Source of the DNA: Streptomyces sp. 130
Lineage (GTDB): Bacteria; Actinomycetota; Actinomycetes; Streptomycetales; Streptomycetaceae
Length of the DNA: 64,000 nt
Reading direction: 5' to 3'
Assembly (NCBI RefSeq): GCF_007096885.1
Contig: NZ_VJNO01000033.1
Span: 1-64,000, forward strand
Shown piece after piece: positions 17,742 to 26,290 of the stretch; the first letter of the stretch is position 1, and every line of letters begins with the position of its first letter. The translations under genes were made by a program, and so were the position numbers. The notes under the pieces are model-generated. The model saw only the letters and a program-made list of their open reading frames with translations. It had not been told where the DNA came from and did not search any database.

Positions 17742-18416
17742 ATGGCGCTGACGTCCCCGAGGCGTTCGGCACTCGCCGACCAGGTGATTGCCCAGCTGAG
17801 GAACCAGATCACCACGGGCGAGTGGCCGGTCGGTGCCCGCATCCCCACCGAACCCGAGCTGGTCGAGCAGCTGGGGGTGGCCCGCAACACGGTCCGCGAG
17901 GCGGTCCGGGCGCTCGCGCACAACGGGCTGCTGGACATCCGGCAGGGCTCGGGCACCTACGTGGTCGCCACCAGCGAGCTGGCCGGGGTGATGCACCGCC
18001 GGTTCGCCTCGGCGGACCCGCGCCACATCGCGGAGCTCCGGTCGACCCTGGAGTCCTCGGCGGCGCGCCTCGCGGCGGTCCGGCGCACCGACCGGGACCT
18101 GAAGCAGCTGGACGCGCTGATGCGGCGGCGCGAGGAGACCTGGGCGGCCGGTGACGCCGAGGCGTTCGTGGCCGCCGACGCGACGCTGCACCTGGCCGTG
18201 GTGGCCGCTTCCCACAACGACGTGCTGACGGGGCTCTACGCGGACCTGGGCGATCTGCTGCGGGACTACCTGCGCGGCGACGTCGGCCAGGAGCTGCGGC
18301 CGGAGAACCACATGGACCACGGCCGCCTGGTCGAGGCGATCCGGGCGGGCGACGCGGAGACGGCGGCGACGGAGGCCGCGAGCCACGCGCTGAACTGCCT
18401 GGCGGACCGGGTCTAG
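17742..18416 (+). CDS. FadR/GntR-family transcriptional regulator
   Basis: 224 residues: N-terminal winged HTH of the GntR type (about 8-75, PTEPELVEQLGVARNTVREA then GLLDIRQGSGTYV) and a C-terminal FCD ligand-binding helical domain (about 85-215) with metal-binding His candidates in DATLHLAVVAASHN and HMDHGRLVEA. GAGGAG at 17732-17737 fixes the ATG at 17742. It is divergent from the CynX-type permease and probably controls it in response to a small acid or the permease substrate. Its TAG stop overlaps the stop of the convergent neighbour in a single CTAG. Confidence 0.9.
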   Translation: MALTSPRRSALADQVIAQLRNQITTGEWPVGARIPTEPELVEQLGVARNTVREAVRALAHNGLLDIRQGSGTYVVATSELAGVMHRRFASADPRHIAELRSTLESSAARLAAVRRTDRDLKQLDALMRRREETWAAGDAEAFVAADATLHLAVVAASHNDVLTGLYADLGDLLRDYLRGDVGQELRPENHMDHGRLVEAIRAGDAETAATEAASHALNCLADRV

Positions 18417-18784
18417 GCCCGGGGCGCGACGCTGTGGGTGACCCAGGCGGAGGCGACTTCCTTCCAGCAGCGGTCGGCCAGGCGCACCGTGCGCCCCGGC
18501 GGGACCGGGACCGGCCGGGAGTCCGCGTCCACGTCCCACCAGCGGGCGCACTCGGTGTGCAGCTGGACGCGGTCGGCCGAGGGGTACGGGTTGTGGCAGT
18601 AGGCGACGACCCGGGAGCCCTCGATCGACGTACGGCACTCGGAGCCGGCGGGTTCGGGGCTGGGCGCGGGGGGTGCGGCAGCGCCGACGTGCCCGGCGGT
18701 GTACAGGCCGGCCGGGACGAGCAGTGCGGCGAGGACCGCGCCGGAGGCCAGCAGGTACCGGGGGCGGTGAGGTGTGCGACGCAC
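18413..18784 (-). CDS. Small secreted or lipid-exposed hypothetical protein
   Basis: 123 residues from GTG 18784 (AGGAGATC upstream). An N-terminal hydrophobic segment (about 10-35) looks like a signal peptide or anchor, then a Pro-rich spacer and a mature part of about 80 residues with four cysteines (ECRTS, VAYCHN, HTECARW, DRCWKE), compatible with two disulfides outside the cell. No family is recognised. Its stop codon lies on the opposite strand of the same CTAG as the stop of the FadR-type gene. Confidence 0.72.
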   Translation of the reverse strand: MRRTPHRPRYLLASGAVLAALLVPAGLYTAGHVGAAAPPAPSPEPAGSECRTSIEGSRVVAYCHNPYPSADRVQLHTECARWWDVDADSRPVPVPPGRTVRLADRCWKEVASAWVTHSVAPRA

Positions 18785-18890
18785 GGCGATCTCCTCCCCA
18801 CGGCTGACCGGACGTCCGGTTCCCCCACATTCTGCGGTGGATCGTCCGGCTTTTCGACCTGAGCGCCGGGAGGGCGCGGGCCGGGGGACG

Positions 18891-18950
18891 ACGGAAACGG
18901 CCGCGCACCGCCTCCCGGGGCTTCGGGAGGCGGTGCGCGGCCGTTTCCGT
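18891..18950 (-). terminator. Perfect 27-bp hairpin downstream of fabI
   Basis: Arms 18891-18917 and 18924-18950 are exactly complementary over 27 bp with a six-base loop. It follows the fabI stop by 13 bases and precedes no gene on the plus strand. Confidence 0.9.
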
Positions 18951-18963
18951 ACGGACCTGAGGG

Positions 18964-19731
18964 TCAGGCGCCCATCATGTGCACGCCGCTGTCGACGTGG
19001 ATGATCTCGCCGGTGGTCCTCGGGAAGAAGTCCGAGAGCAGCGCGACGACACCGCGGCCGGCCGGCTCCGGGTCCTTCATGTCCCAGGCCAGCGGCGCGC
19101 GGGTGTTCCACACGTCGGCGAGCCCGTCGAAGCCCGGGATGGACTTGGCGGCCATGGAGCCGAGCGGCCCGGCCGAGATCAGGTTGCAGCGGATGCCGTC
19201 CGGGCCCAGGTCGCGGGCCAGGTAGCGGGAGGTGGCCTCCAGAGCGGCCTTGGCCGGGCCCATCCAGTCGTACTGCGGCCAGGCGAACTGCGCGTCGAAG
19301 GTGAGGCCGACGATCGAGCCGCCCTCGCCCATCAGCGGCTTGCACGCCATGGCGAGCGACTTCAGCGAGAACGCCGAGACGTGCATCGCCGTGGAGACCG
19401 ACTCGAACGGGGTGTTCAGGAAGTTGCCGCCGAGCGCGTCCTGCGGCGCGAACCCGATGGAGTGCACCACGCCGTCCAGCGAGCCCAGCTCGTCGCGGAC
19501 CAGGCCGGCGAGGCGGTCCAGGTGCTCCTGGTTGGTCACGTCCAGCTCGATGACCTTGGCGGGCTTGGGGAGCTTCTTGGCGATGCGCTCGGTCAGGGTG
19601 GGCCGCGGGAACGCGGTCAGGATGACCTCCGCGCCCTGCTCCTGCGCAACCTTGGCGGTGTGGAACGCGATGGACGACTCCATCAGCACACCCGTGACGA
19701 GGATGCGCTTGCCGTCGAGAATTCCGCTCAT
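18964..19731 (-). CDS. fabI: Enoyl-[acyl-carrier-protein] reductase (NADH), InhA-like
   Basis: Reduces trans-2-enoyl-ACP in type II fatty-acid elongation. The 255-residue SDR-fold protein shows the FabI/InhA features: nucleotide-binding start ILVTGVLMESSIAFHTA, the SIGFAP motif, and the catalytic Tyr and Lys in YDWMGPAKAAL (Tyr-x6-Lys, the spacing of enoyl reductases), with the substrate loop ISAGPLGSMAAKSI. It lies five bases downstream of fabG, so the two reductive steps of the cycle are encoded in one operon that ends at the 27-bp hairpin. Confidence 0.94.
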   Translation of the reverse strand: MSGILDGKRILVTGVLMESSIAFHTAKVAQEQGAEVILTAFPRPTLTERIAKKLPKPAKVIELDVTNQEHLDRLAGLVRDELGSLDGVVHSIGFAPQDALGGNFLNTPFESVSTAMHVSAFSLKSLAMACKPLMGEGGSIVGLTFDAQFAWPQYDWMGPAKAALEATSRYLARDLGPDGIRCNLISAGPLGSMAAKSIPGFDGLADVWNTRAPLAWDMKDPEPAGRGVVALLSDFFPRTTGEIIHVDSGVHMMGA

Positions 19732-19736
19732 GGTGA

Positions 19737-20456
19737 TCAGTGACCCATGCCCAATCCGCCGTCAACGGGGATGACGGCTCCAGTGATGTACGACGCGTCG
19801 TCGGAGGCGAGGAAGCGCACCGCGGCGGCGATCTCCTCGGGCTGCGCGTAACGCGCGAGCGGCACCTGGGCCACGATGCCCTTGCGCTGCTCCTCGGTGA
19901 GCACCTGCGTCATGTCGGTGTCGACGAAGCCGGGCGCGACGACGTTGAAAGTGATGTTCCGCGAGCCCAGCTCGCGCGCCAGGGACCGGGCGAATCCGAC
20001 CAGACCGGCCTTGGACGCCGCGTAGTTGGCCTGGCCGGCCGAGCCGAGGAGGCCGACGACCGAGGAGATCAGGACGACGCGGCCCTTCTTGGCGCGCAGC
20101 ATGCCGCGGTTGGCGCGCTTGACGACCCGGAAGGTGCCGGTCAGGTTGGTGTCGAGGACGGACGTGAAGTCCTCCTCGGACATCCGCATCAGCAACTGGT
20201 CCTTGGTGATGCCGGCGTTGGCGACCAGCACCTCCACGTTGCCGTGCTTCTCCTCGATCTCCTTGTAGCCCTGCTCCACCTGCTCGGGGTCCGTGATGTC
20301 GCAACGGACCGCGAGGACACCGGCTTCGGTGAGCTCGGCGGGCGGTTCGCCGGAACGATAGGTGATCGCGACCTTGTCGCCGTTGTCGGCGAAAGCGCGG
20401 GCGATGGCGAGGCCGATGCCCCGGTTTCCTCCGGTGACGAGAACCGAGCGGCTCAA
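19737..20456 (-). CDS. fabG: 3-oxoacyl-[acyl-carrier-protein] reductase
   Basis: NADPH-dependent reduction of 3-oxoacyl-ACP, the first reduction in fatty-acid elongation. The 239-residue SDR has TGGNRGIG, NAG (VANAGIT), the Ser of SSVVGLLGSAGQ and YAASK as the catalytic Tyr/Lys pair, plus PGFVDTDM. It starts at TTG 20456, preceded by AAAGGGTGA at good distance; the TTG may moderate expression. fabI follows five bases after the stop. Its upstream region is shared with divergent tldD. Confidence 0.93.
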   Translation of the reverse strand: MSRSVLVTGGNRGIGLAIARAFADNGDKVAITYRSGEPPAELTEAGVLAVRCDITDPEQVEQGYKEIEEKHGNVEVLVANAGITKDQLLMRMSEEDFTSVLDTNLTGTFRVVKRANRGMLRAKKGRVVLISSVVGLLGSAGQANYAASKAGLVGFARSLARELGSRNITFNVVAPGFVDTDMTQVLTEEQRKGIVAQVPLARYAQPEEIAAAVRFLASDDASYITGAVIPVDGGLGMGH

Positions 20457-20678
20457 CGGATCACCCTTTCGTTAGCGGTCAGGTACCTCGGAAACCTATC
20501 GGTACCGTCCGCGCGGCGGGGAATCGGCCCCTGACAGCGCCGCTGGCCGGGTGCTGTCGGGTTCCTACAGTCCGAGGCCCGGGCCGGCCCGGAGAATTCC
20601 TCCGCGACGGAGCGCGGGCCGTGCTTCACTGCCTCGTAAACATTCCGAGGGTATGTGACCGCGAAGGAGAGGCCGCCC

Positions 20679-22202
20679 GTGCCCCACGAGGTAGATCAAT
20701 CGTTCCTGGCGCTTCCGCTACGGGCCCTCGCCGACGCGGCGCTCGCCCGGGCGCGGGCGCTCGGGGCGGCGCACGCGGACTTCCGGTTCGAGCGGGTGCG
20801 CAGTGCCACCTGGCGGCTGCGGGACGCCCGGCCCGCCGGGGGCTCCGACACCACCGACCTCGGTTACGCGGTCCGCGTCGTGCACGGCGGCGCCTGGGGG
20901 TTCGCCTCGGGCGTCGACCTGACGATGGACGCGGCGGCGCGGGTGGCCTCGCAGGCCGTGGCGATGGCCAAGCTGTCGGCGAAGGTGATCGCGGCGGCGG
21001 GCTCGGACGAGCGGGTGGAGCTGGCGGACGAGCCCTCGCACGGGGAGCGCACCTGGGTCTCGGCGTACGAGGTCGACCCCTTCGACGTACCGGCCGGGGA
21101 GAAGGCCGGACTGCTCGCCGAGTGGAGCGCGCGGCTGCTGGCGGCCGAGGGCGTGGCGCATGTGGACGCCTCGCTGATGGCCGTCCACGAGAACAAGTTC
21201 TACGCGGACACGGCGGGCACGGTCACCACGCAGCAGCGGGTCCGGCTGCACCCGGAGTTCACGGCCGTGGCGGTGGACTCCGCGACCGGCGAGTTCGACT
21301 CGATGCGCACCATCGCGCCGCCGGTGGGACGGGGCTGGGAGTACCTGACCGGGACCGGCTGGGACTGGGCCGACGAGCTGGAGCGCATCCCCGGGCTGCT
21401 GGCCGAGAAGATGCGGGCGCCGAGCGTGGAGGCGGGGACGTACGACCTGGTCGTGGACCCGTCCAACCTGTGGCTGACGATCCACGAGTCGATCGGGCAC
21501 GCCACGGAGCTGGACCGGGCGCTGGGTTACGAGGCCGCTTACGCGGGAACGTCGTTCGCCACGTTCGACCAGCTGGGGAAGCTGGCGTACGGCTCGCCCG
21601 TGATGAACGTGACGGGCGACCGCACCGCCGAGCACGGGCTCGCGACGATCGGCTACGACGACGAGGGCGTCGAGGCGCAGTCCTGGGACCTGGTGAAGGA
21701 CGGGACGCTGGTGGGCTACCAGACGGACCGCCGGATCGCGAAGCTCACGGGCCTGGGCCGGTCCAACGGGTGCGCCTACGCGGACTCCCCCGGCCATGTC
21801 CCCGTACAGCGCATGGCGAATGTGTCGTTGCTGCCGGACCCGGGCGGGCTCTCCACGGAGGATCTGATCGGCGGGGTGGAGCGCGGGATCTACGTGGTCG
21901 GGGACCGGTCGTGGTCCATCGACATGCAGCGGTACAACTTCCAGTTCACCGGGCAGCGGTTCTTCCGCATCGAGAACGGCAGGCTGGCCGGGCAGCTGCG
22001 CGATGTCGCGTACCAGGCGACGACGACGGACTTCTGGGGCTCGATGGAGAAGGTCGGCGGCCCGCAGACGTATGTGCTGGGCGGCGCCTTCAACTGCGGC
22101 AAGGCCCAGCCGGGCCAGGTCGCGGCGGTCTCCCACGGCTGCCCGTCCGCCCTCTTCCGGGGCGTGAACATCCTCAACACGACGCAGGAGGCGGGACGAT
22201 GA
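20679..22202 (+). CDS. tldD: TldD-family metallopeptidase subunit
   Basis: Catalytic subunit of the TldD/TldE zinc protease, which in E. coli trims unfolded peptides and matures microcin B17 and CcdA. The 507-residue protein carries the metal motif HESIGH in TIHESIGHATELDRALGYE, and the downstream glycine-rich segments. The start is uncertain: GTG 20679 has AGGAGAGG about nine bases upstream and gives the familiar PHEVDQSFLALPLRALADAA N-terminus; GTG 20655 is the alternative. The partner gene overlaps its stop by four bases. No peptide-natural-product genes are adjacent. Confidence 0.9.
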   Translation: MPHEVDQSFLALPLRALADAALARARALGAAHADFRFERVRSATWRLRDARPAGGSDTTDLGYAVRVVHGGAWGFASGVDLTMDAAARVASQAVAMAKLSAKVIAAAGSDERVELADEPSHGERTWVSAYEVDPFDVPAGEKAGLLAEWSARLLAAEGVAHVDASLMAVHENKFYADTAGTVTTQQRVRLHPEFTAVAVDSATGEFDSMRTIAPPVGRGWEYLTGTGWDWADELERIPGLLAEKMRAPSVEAGTYDLVVDPSNLWLTIHESIGHATELDRALGYEAAYAGTSFATFDQLGKLAYGSPVMNVTGDRTAEHGLATIGYDDEGVEAQSWDLVKDGTLVGYQTDRRIAKLTGLGRSNGCAYADSPGHVPVQRMANVSLLPDPGGLSTEDLIGGVERGIYVVGDRSWSIDMQRYNFQFTGQRFFRIENGRLAGQLRDVAYQATTTDFWGSMEKVGGPQTYVLGGAFNCGKAQPGQVAAVSHGCPSALFRGVNILNTTQEAGR

Positions 22203-23593
22203 GCCGCGCCAGCAAGCCCTACGAGATCGTCGAGCGGGCGCTCGAACTGTCCACCGCCGACGGCTGTGTGGTCATCGCGGACGAGGAGTCGTCGGCCAAT
22301 CTGCGCTGGGCCGGCAACGCGCTCACCACCAACGGGGTCACCCGGGGCCGGACCCTCACCGTCGTCGCCACGGTCGACGGCGCCGAGGGCACCGCCTCCG
22401 GGGTGGTGTCCCGGGCCGCCGTCACCGCCGACGACCTGGAGCCGCTGGTCCGGGCCGCCGAGGCCGCCGCGCGCGCCGCGGGACCGGCCGAGGACGCCCA
22501 GCCGCTGGTCACCGGGGTGCCCGCGTCGCCCGACTTCACGGACGCGCCGGCCGAGACGGACTCCGATGTGTTCGCCGCGTTCGCGCCGGCCCTCGGGGAC
22601 GCCTTCGCCCGGGCCCGGGCCGGGGGGCGCGAGCTGTACGGCTTCGCCCACCACCAGATGACCTCCACGTACCTCGGGACCTCCACGGGGCTGCGGCTGC
22701 GCCACGACCAGCCGACCGGCACGCTGGAGCTGAACGCCAAGTCGCCCGACCGCACCCGTTCCGCCTGGGCGGGCCGCTCCACGCGGGACTTCAAGGACGT
22801 CGACCCGGCCGAGATGGACGCGGAACTGGCGCGGCGGCTCGGCTGGGCGGCGCGCCGGATCGAGCTGCCCGCCGGGCGGTACGAGACGCTGCTGCCGCCG
22901 ACCGCGGTGGCGGACCTGCTGATCTACCAGCTCTGGTCGTCCACGGCGCGGGACGCGGCGGAGGGCCGGACGGTGTTCTCCAAGCCGGGCGGCGGCACCC
23001 GGCTCGGCGAGACGCTGTCCCCGCTGCCGCTGACCCTGCGCAGCGACCCGCACGCGCCGGGCCTGGAGTCGGCGCCGTTCGTCGTCGCGCACTCCTCCGG
23101 GGACGGCGGCTCGGTCTTCGACAACGGGCTGCCGCTGGCCCGGACCGACTGGATCGCCGGCGGCCGTCTGGAGCGGCTGACGACGACCCGGCACACCGCG
23201 GCCCTGACCGGGCAACCGCTCGCGCCGGCGGTCGACAACCTCCTCCTGGAGGGCGGGGGCGAACGGTCGCTGGAGGAGATGGTCGCCGCGACGACCGGCC
23301 GGGCGCTGCTGCTGACCTGCCTCTGGTACATCCGCGAGGTGGACCCGGCCACGCTGCTGCTGACCGGGCTGACCCGGGACGGGGTCTACCTGGTGGAGGA
23401 CGGCGAGGTGGTGGGCGAGGTGAACAACTTCCGGTTCAACGAGTCCCCCGTCGACCTGCTCTCCCGGGCCACCGAGGCGGGCCGCACCGAGAAGACGCTG
23501 CCGCGCGAGTGGGGCGACTGGTTCACCCGGGCCGCGATGCCCGCGCTGCGCATCCCGGACTTCAACATGAGCTCGGTCAGCCGGGGCGTCTGA
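22199..23593 (+). CDS. tldE: TldE/PmbA-family protease partner subunit
   Basis: 464-residue partner of TldD, starting at ATG 22199 in an ATGA overlap with the tldD stop, so synthesis of the two is coupled. It is homologous to TldD along its length but lacks the HExxxH metal motif, as expected for the non-catalytic subunit of the heterodimer. Typical segments are the early DGCVVIADEESSANLRWAG and the C-terminal GEVNNFRFNESPVDLLSRAT. tyrS follows 50 bp downstream behind its own -10 element. Confidence 0.9.
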   Translation: MSRASKPYEIVERALELSTADGCVVIADEESSANLRWAGNALTTNGVTRGRTLTVVATVDGAEGTASGVVSRAAVTADDLEPLVRAAEAAARAAGPAEDAQPLVTGVPASPDFTDAPAETDSDVFAAFAPALGDAFARARAGGRELYGFAHHQMTSTYLGTSTGLRLRHDQPTGTLELNAKSPDRTRSAWAGRSTRDFKDVDPAEMDAELARRLGWAARRIELPAGRYETLLPPTAVADLLIYQLWSSTARDAAEGRTVFSKPGGGTRLGETLSPLPLTLRSDPHAPGLESAPFVVAHSSGDGGSVFDNGLPLARTDWIAGGRLERLTTTRHTAALTGQPLAPAVDNLLLEGGGERSLEEMVAATTGRALLLTCLWYIREVDPATLLLTGLTRDGVYLVEDGEVVGEVNNFRFNESPVDLLSRATEAGRTEKTLPREWGDWFTRAAMPALRIPDFNMSSVSRGV

Positions 23594-23599
23594 CCCGCC

Positions 23600-23605
23600 T
23601 AGACT
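23600..23605 (+). promoter_or_regulatory. -10 hexamer TAGACT for tyrS
   Basis: TAGACT lies just after the tldE stop and about 38 bases before the tyrS start; AAGGAG at 23627-23632 is the tyrS ribosome-binding site. This gives tyrS its own short leader, too short for a T-box. Confidence 0.5.
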
Positions 23606-23643
23606 GAGGCGTACAAAACACTGCCGTAAGGAGCACAGGAACC

Positions 23644-24912
23644 GTGACGGACATCGTCGACGAGCTGAAGTGGCGCGGGCTGATCGCCCAGTCCACCGAC
23701 GAGGACGCCTTGCGCAAGGCTCTCGCGGACGGTCCCGTCACGTTCTATTGCGGCTACGACCCCACCGCGGCCAGCCTGCACGTCGGCCATCTGGTGCAGG
23801 TGCTCACCATGCGCCGGCTCCAGCAGGCCGGGCTGCGACCGCTCGCCCTGGTGGGCGGGGCCACCGGTCAGATCGGCGACCCCCGGCCGACCGCCGAGCG
23901 CACGCTGAACGACCCGGAGACCATCGCCCAGTGGGTGGCCCGGCTGCGGGCGCAGATCGAGCCGTTCCTGTCCTTCGAGGGCGAGAACGCCGCGGTCATG
24001 GTGAACAACCTGGACTGGACCGCGGGCATGTCCGCGATCGAGTTCCTGCGGGACATCGGCAAGCACTTCCGGGTCAACAAGATGCTGACCAAGGAGTCCG
24101 TCGCCCGCCGGCTGGAGTCCGACGAGGGCATCAGCTACACCGAGTTCAGCTACCAGCTGCTCCAGAGCATGGACTTCCTGGAGCTGTACCGCCGCTACGG
24201 CTGCGTCCTCCAGCAGGGCGGCAGCGACCAGTGGGGCAACCTCACGGCCGGCCTGGACCTGATCCACCGCCTGGAGCCGGGCGCCGAGGTGCACGCGCTG
24301 GCGACGCCGCTGGTGACGAAGGCGGACGGCACGAAGTTCGGCAAGTCGGAGGGCGGGGCCGTCTGGCTCGACGCGGAGATGACGACGCCGTACGCGTTCT
24401 ACCAGTTCTGGCTGAACGCGGACGACCGGGACATCTCGCGCTACATGCGCTTCCTCAGCTTCCGGACCCGGGCCGAGCTGGAGGAGCTGGAGAAGGTCAC
24501 GGAGGAGCGCCCGCAGGCGCGGACGGCGCAGCGCGCGCTGGCCGAGGAGCTGACGACGCTGGTGCACGGGGCGGACCAGTGCGCCGCGGTCGTCGCCGCG
24601 TCGAAGGCCCTGTTCGGCCAGGGTGAGCTGGGTGAGCTGGACGAGGCGACGCTGACCGCCGCCCTGTCCGAGGTGCCGCACGCCCGGGTCACCGAGCTGG
24701 GCCCGCTGGTGGACCTGCTGGTGGAGGCCGGTCTGGCGCCGAGCAAGTCGGGGGCGCGGCGCACGGTCAAGGAGGGCGGCGCGTACGTGAACAACGTCAA
24801 GGCCGTCGACGGCGAGGCGGCCCCGGCCCGCGAGGAGTTGCTGCACGGGCGCTGGCTGGTGCTGCGCCGGGGCAAGAAGAACCTGGCGGCGATCGAGGTC
24901 ACGGCCGGCTGA
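23644..24912 (+). CDS. tyrS: Tyrosyl-tRNA synthetase
   Basis: Charges tRNA-Tyr. The 422-residue class I synthetase has the HIGH-type motif HVGH in ASLHVGHLVQVL, tyrosine-pocket residues in YCGYDPTAASL and QQGGSDQWGN, the KMSKS loop as KFGKS and a C-terminal S4 RNA-binding domain (about 355-420). It starts at GTG 23644 with AAGGAG twelve bases upstream. There is no T-box leader. A perfect hairpin follows. Confidence 0.96.
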   Translation: MTDIVDELKWRGLIAQSTDEDALRKALADGPVTFYCGYDPTAASLHVGHLVQVLTMRRLQQAGLRPLALVGGATGQIGDPRPTAERTLNDPETIAQWVARLRAQIEPFLSFEGENAAVMVNNLDWTAGMSAIEFLRDIGKHFRVNKMLTKESVARRLESDEGISYTEFSYQLLQSMDFLELYRRYGCVLQQGGSDQWGNLTAGLDLIHRLEPGAEVHALATPLVTKADGTKFGKSEGGAVWLDAEMTTPYAFYQFWLNADDRDISRYMRFLSFRTRAELEELEKVTEERPQARTAQRALAEELTTLVHGADQCAAVVAASKALFGQGELGELDEATLTAALSEVPHARVTELGPLVDLLVEAGLAPSKSGARRTVKEGGAYVNNVKAVDGEAAPAREELLHGRWLVLRRGKKNLAAIEVTAG

Positions 24913-24926
24913 GCCGTCCCCGTACC

Positions 24927-24975
24927 GCACGGCAGCGGCCGGGCGCGCGTGGTGCGTGCCCGGCCGCTGCCGTGC
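24927..24975. terminator. 18-bp hairpin between tyrS and a convergent gene
   Basis: Perfect stem 24927-24944 with 24958-24975, 13-base loop, in the convergent gap. Confidence 0.87.
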
Positions 24976-24987
24976 GTCCCGGCGGAT

Positions 24988-25263
24988 TCAGGTGCGCTGT
25001 CTGTTGCCCCGGAGCGAGGCGTACAGCATGTCGCCGACACCGACCACCACCACCGCGCCGATGAGCTGGAGCACATGGCGTGTCCAGTCGATGCCCTTGG
25101 TGTCGTTGACACCGATCCAGGTGGCGACAGCGTTTCCGAGGACGCTGCCGATCATGCCGAAGATGACCGTCAGCCACAGCGGAATCTGCTGCTTGCCCGG
25201 CAGGATCGCCTTGGCGATCAGTCCGAGGACCAGGCCCACGATGATTGCCCACAACCAGCCCAT
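24988..25263 (-). CDS. GlsB/YeaQ/YmgE-family stress membrane protein
   Basis: 91-residue integral membrane protein with three or four short helices and the family start WLWAIIVGLVLGLIAKAILP, followed by a glycine-rich helix IFGMIGSVLGNAVATWIG. YmgE/GlsB proteins are induced by stress and have no defined reaction; here a longer C-terminal helix pair is attached. AAGGAGG lies six bases before ATG 25263, so the longer open frame upstream is not used. Confidence 0.87.
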   Translation of the reverse strand: MGWLWAIIVGLVLGLIAKAILPGKQQIPLWLTVIFGMIGSVLGNAVATWIGVNDTKGIDWTRHVLQLIGAVVVVGVGDMLYASLRGNRQRT

Positions 25264-25462
25264 GTGCTGCCTCCTTGTGCGACGCCGTGTCGCGCATGTC
25301 CCGCCCAGTTTCGGCGCTGCGGCGGTCCGCCGCACGTCGGGCGGGTCCGTGCGGACGGCATGCGGTACGTACACATATGGCGTGCCCCGGTCTCGTTCGC
25401 GGTGGAGGCCGGGCGTAGCGTAGGAGCGTGCCGGTCCGGGTCCGGGGAAGGTTGGTGGGGAC

Positions 25463-25831
25463 GTGGTGCGCAAACAGGGTGGTGCGGAGGTCTTCCGGAT
25501 CACGGGGGCCCGGCAGGGGCTGGCCGAGGACGTCCGCGGCAGACAGCGCCGCTATGTGATCTCGATGAGCGTGCGCACGGTGTCGGTGGTGGCCGCCGCG
25601 CTCCTGTGGAACGTGGAGCGGCACATCGCGTTCGTGGCGCTCGGTCTCGGGGTGCTGCTGCCGTACGTGGCCGTCGTCATCGCCAACGCGGGCCGCGAGA
25701 CCAGCCCCGCGCTGCCGTCCACGTTCGTCCTGCCGCCCCAGTCGTATCCGGCGCTCGAAGCAGGCGCGGCGACGCCCTCACCGCAGTCCGGACGCGGTTT
25801 CCGGTCTTCGGATGGGCCTGAGCACGACTGA
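25463..25831 (+). CDS. DUF3099-family small membrane protein
   Basis: 122 residues: a polar start (QGGAEVFRITGARQGLAEDV), two hydrophobic helices (about 32-75) and a Pro/Ser-rich tail. The N-terminal ITGAR..LAED..GRQRRY pattern fits DUF3099, an actinobacterial membrane family of unknown role. It starts at GTG 25463, and the next codon is also GTG. It is divergent from the YmgE-type gene. Confidence 0.78.
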   Translation: MVRKQGGAEVFRITGARQGLAEDVRGRQRRYVISMSVRTVSVVAAALLWNVERHIAFVALGLGVLLPYVAVVIANAGRETSPALPSTFVLPPQSYPALEAGAATPSPQSGRGFRSSDGPEHD

Positions 25832-25952
25832 GCCCACGGGGGCCCCAAGCTCAAGAAAAGCTCAGATCAATCATGAAGTTCCGGTGCACCGCGGCAGGGT
25901 GTGCGTGACATACTTTGTAGGCGCTCCGCATCCCCCGTCGGAGCGACGGACC

Positions 25953-25988
25953 GACGCCGGGCAGCTCCCCCCGTGGCTGCCCGGCGTC
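25953..25988 (+). terminator. 13-bp hairpin after the DUF3099 gene
   Basis: Perfect stem 25953-25965 with 25976-25988, ten-base loop, about 120 bases beyond the stop and upstream of a promoter-like element for the next gene. Confidence 0.7.
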
Positions 25989-26024
25989 GCCATTCCCGCG
26001 TCCGGGGGCGCGTCCGGCACCCTC

Positions 26025-26030
26025 TAGGGT
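26025..26030 (+). promoter_or_regulatory. -10 hexamer TAGGGT, leaderless gene start
   Basis: TAGGGT ends seven bases before the GTG at 26038 and no Shine-Dalgarno is present, the usual picture of a leaderless mRNA. Confidence 0.5.
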
Positions 26031-26037
26031 TGAGTGC

Positions 26038-26280
26038 GTGAACTCCCCGGAATCCGCCGAGAATCCCTCCGCCCCCGTCTGTTCGGCCAAGGGCTGCCGG
26101 GCCGACGCCGTCTGGGTGCTGGCCTGGAACAACCCGAAGCTGCACACGCCGGAGCGCCGCAAGACGTGGCTGGCCTGCGAGGAGCACCGGGAGCACCTGT
26201 CCTCGTTCCTCGGAGTGCGGGGCTTCCTCAAGGACGTGGTGACGCTGGCGGAGTGGGAGTCGCGCCCGGCGTCCCCCTGA
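26038..26280 (+). CDS. Small cysteine-containing conserved protein
   Basis: 80 residues from GTG 26038. Three cysteines and several histidines (PVCSAKGCRADAVW, then WLACEEHREHLSSFLG) could hold one metal ion. There is no membrane segment. It has codon use like its neighbours and is a plausible small actinobacterial protein of unknown role. It ends ten bases from the stop of convergent moaA. Confidence 0.72.
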   Translation: MNSPESAENPSAPVCSAKGCRADAVWVLAWNNPKLHTPERRKTWLACEEHREHLSSFLGVRGFLKDVVTLAEWESRPASP

Positions 26281-26290
26281 CGGGTCCGGG

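Noticed and set aside
20621..23593. 990-residue fused protein
   Set aside because: Only the last 464 residues are TldE; the first part is an out-of-frame shadow of tldD, and the ATGA overlap gives the true start at 22199.
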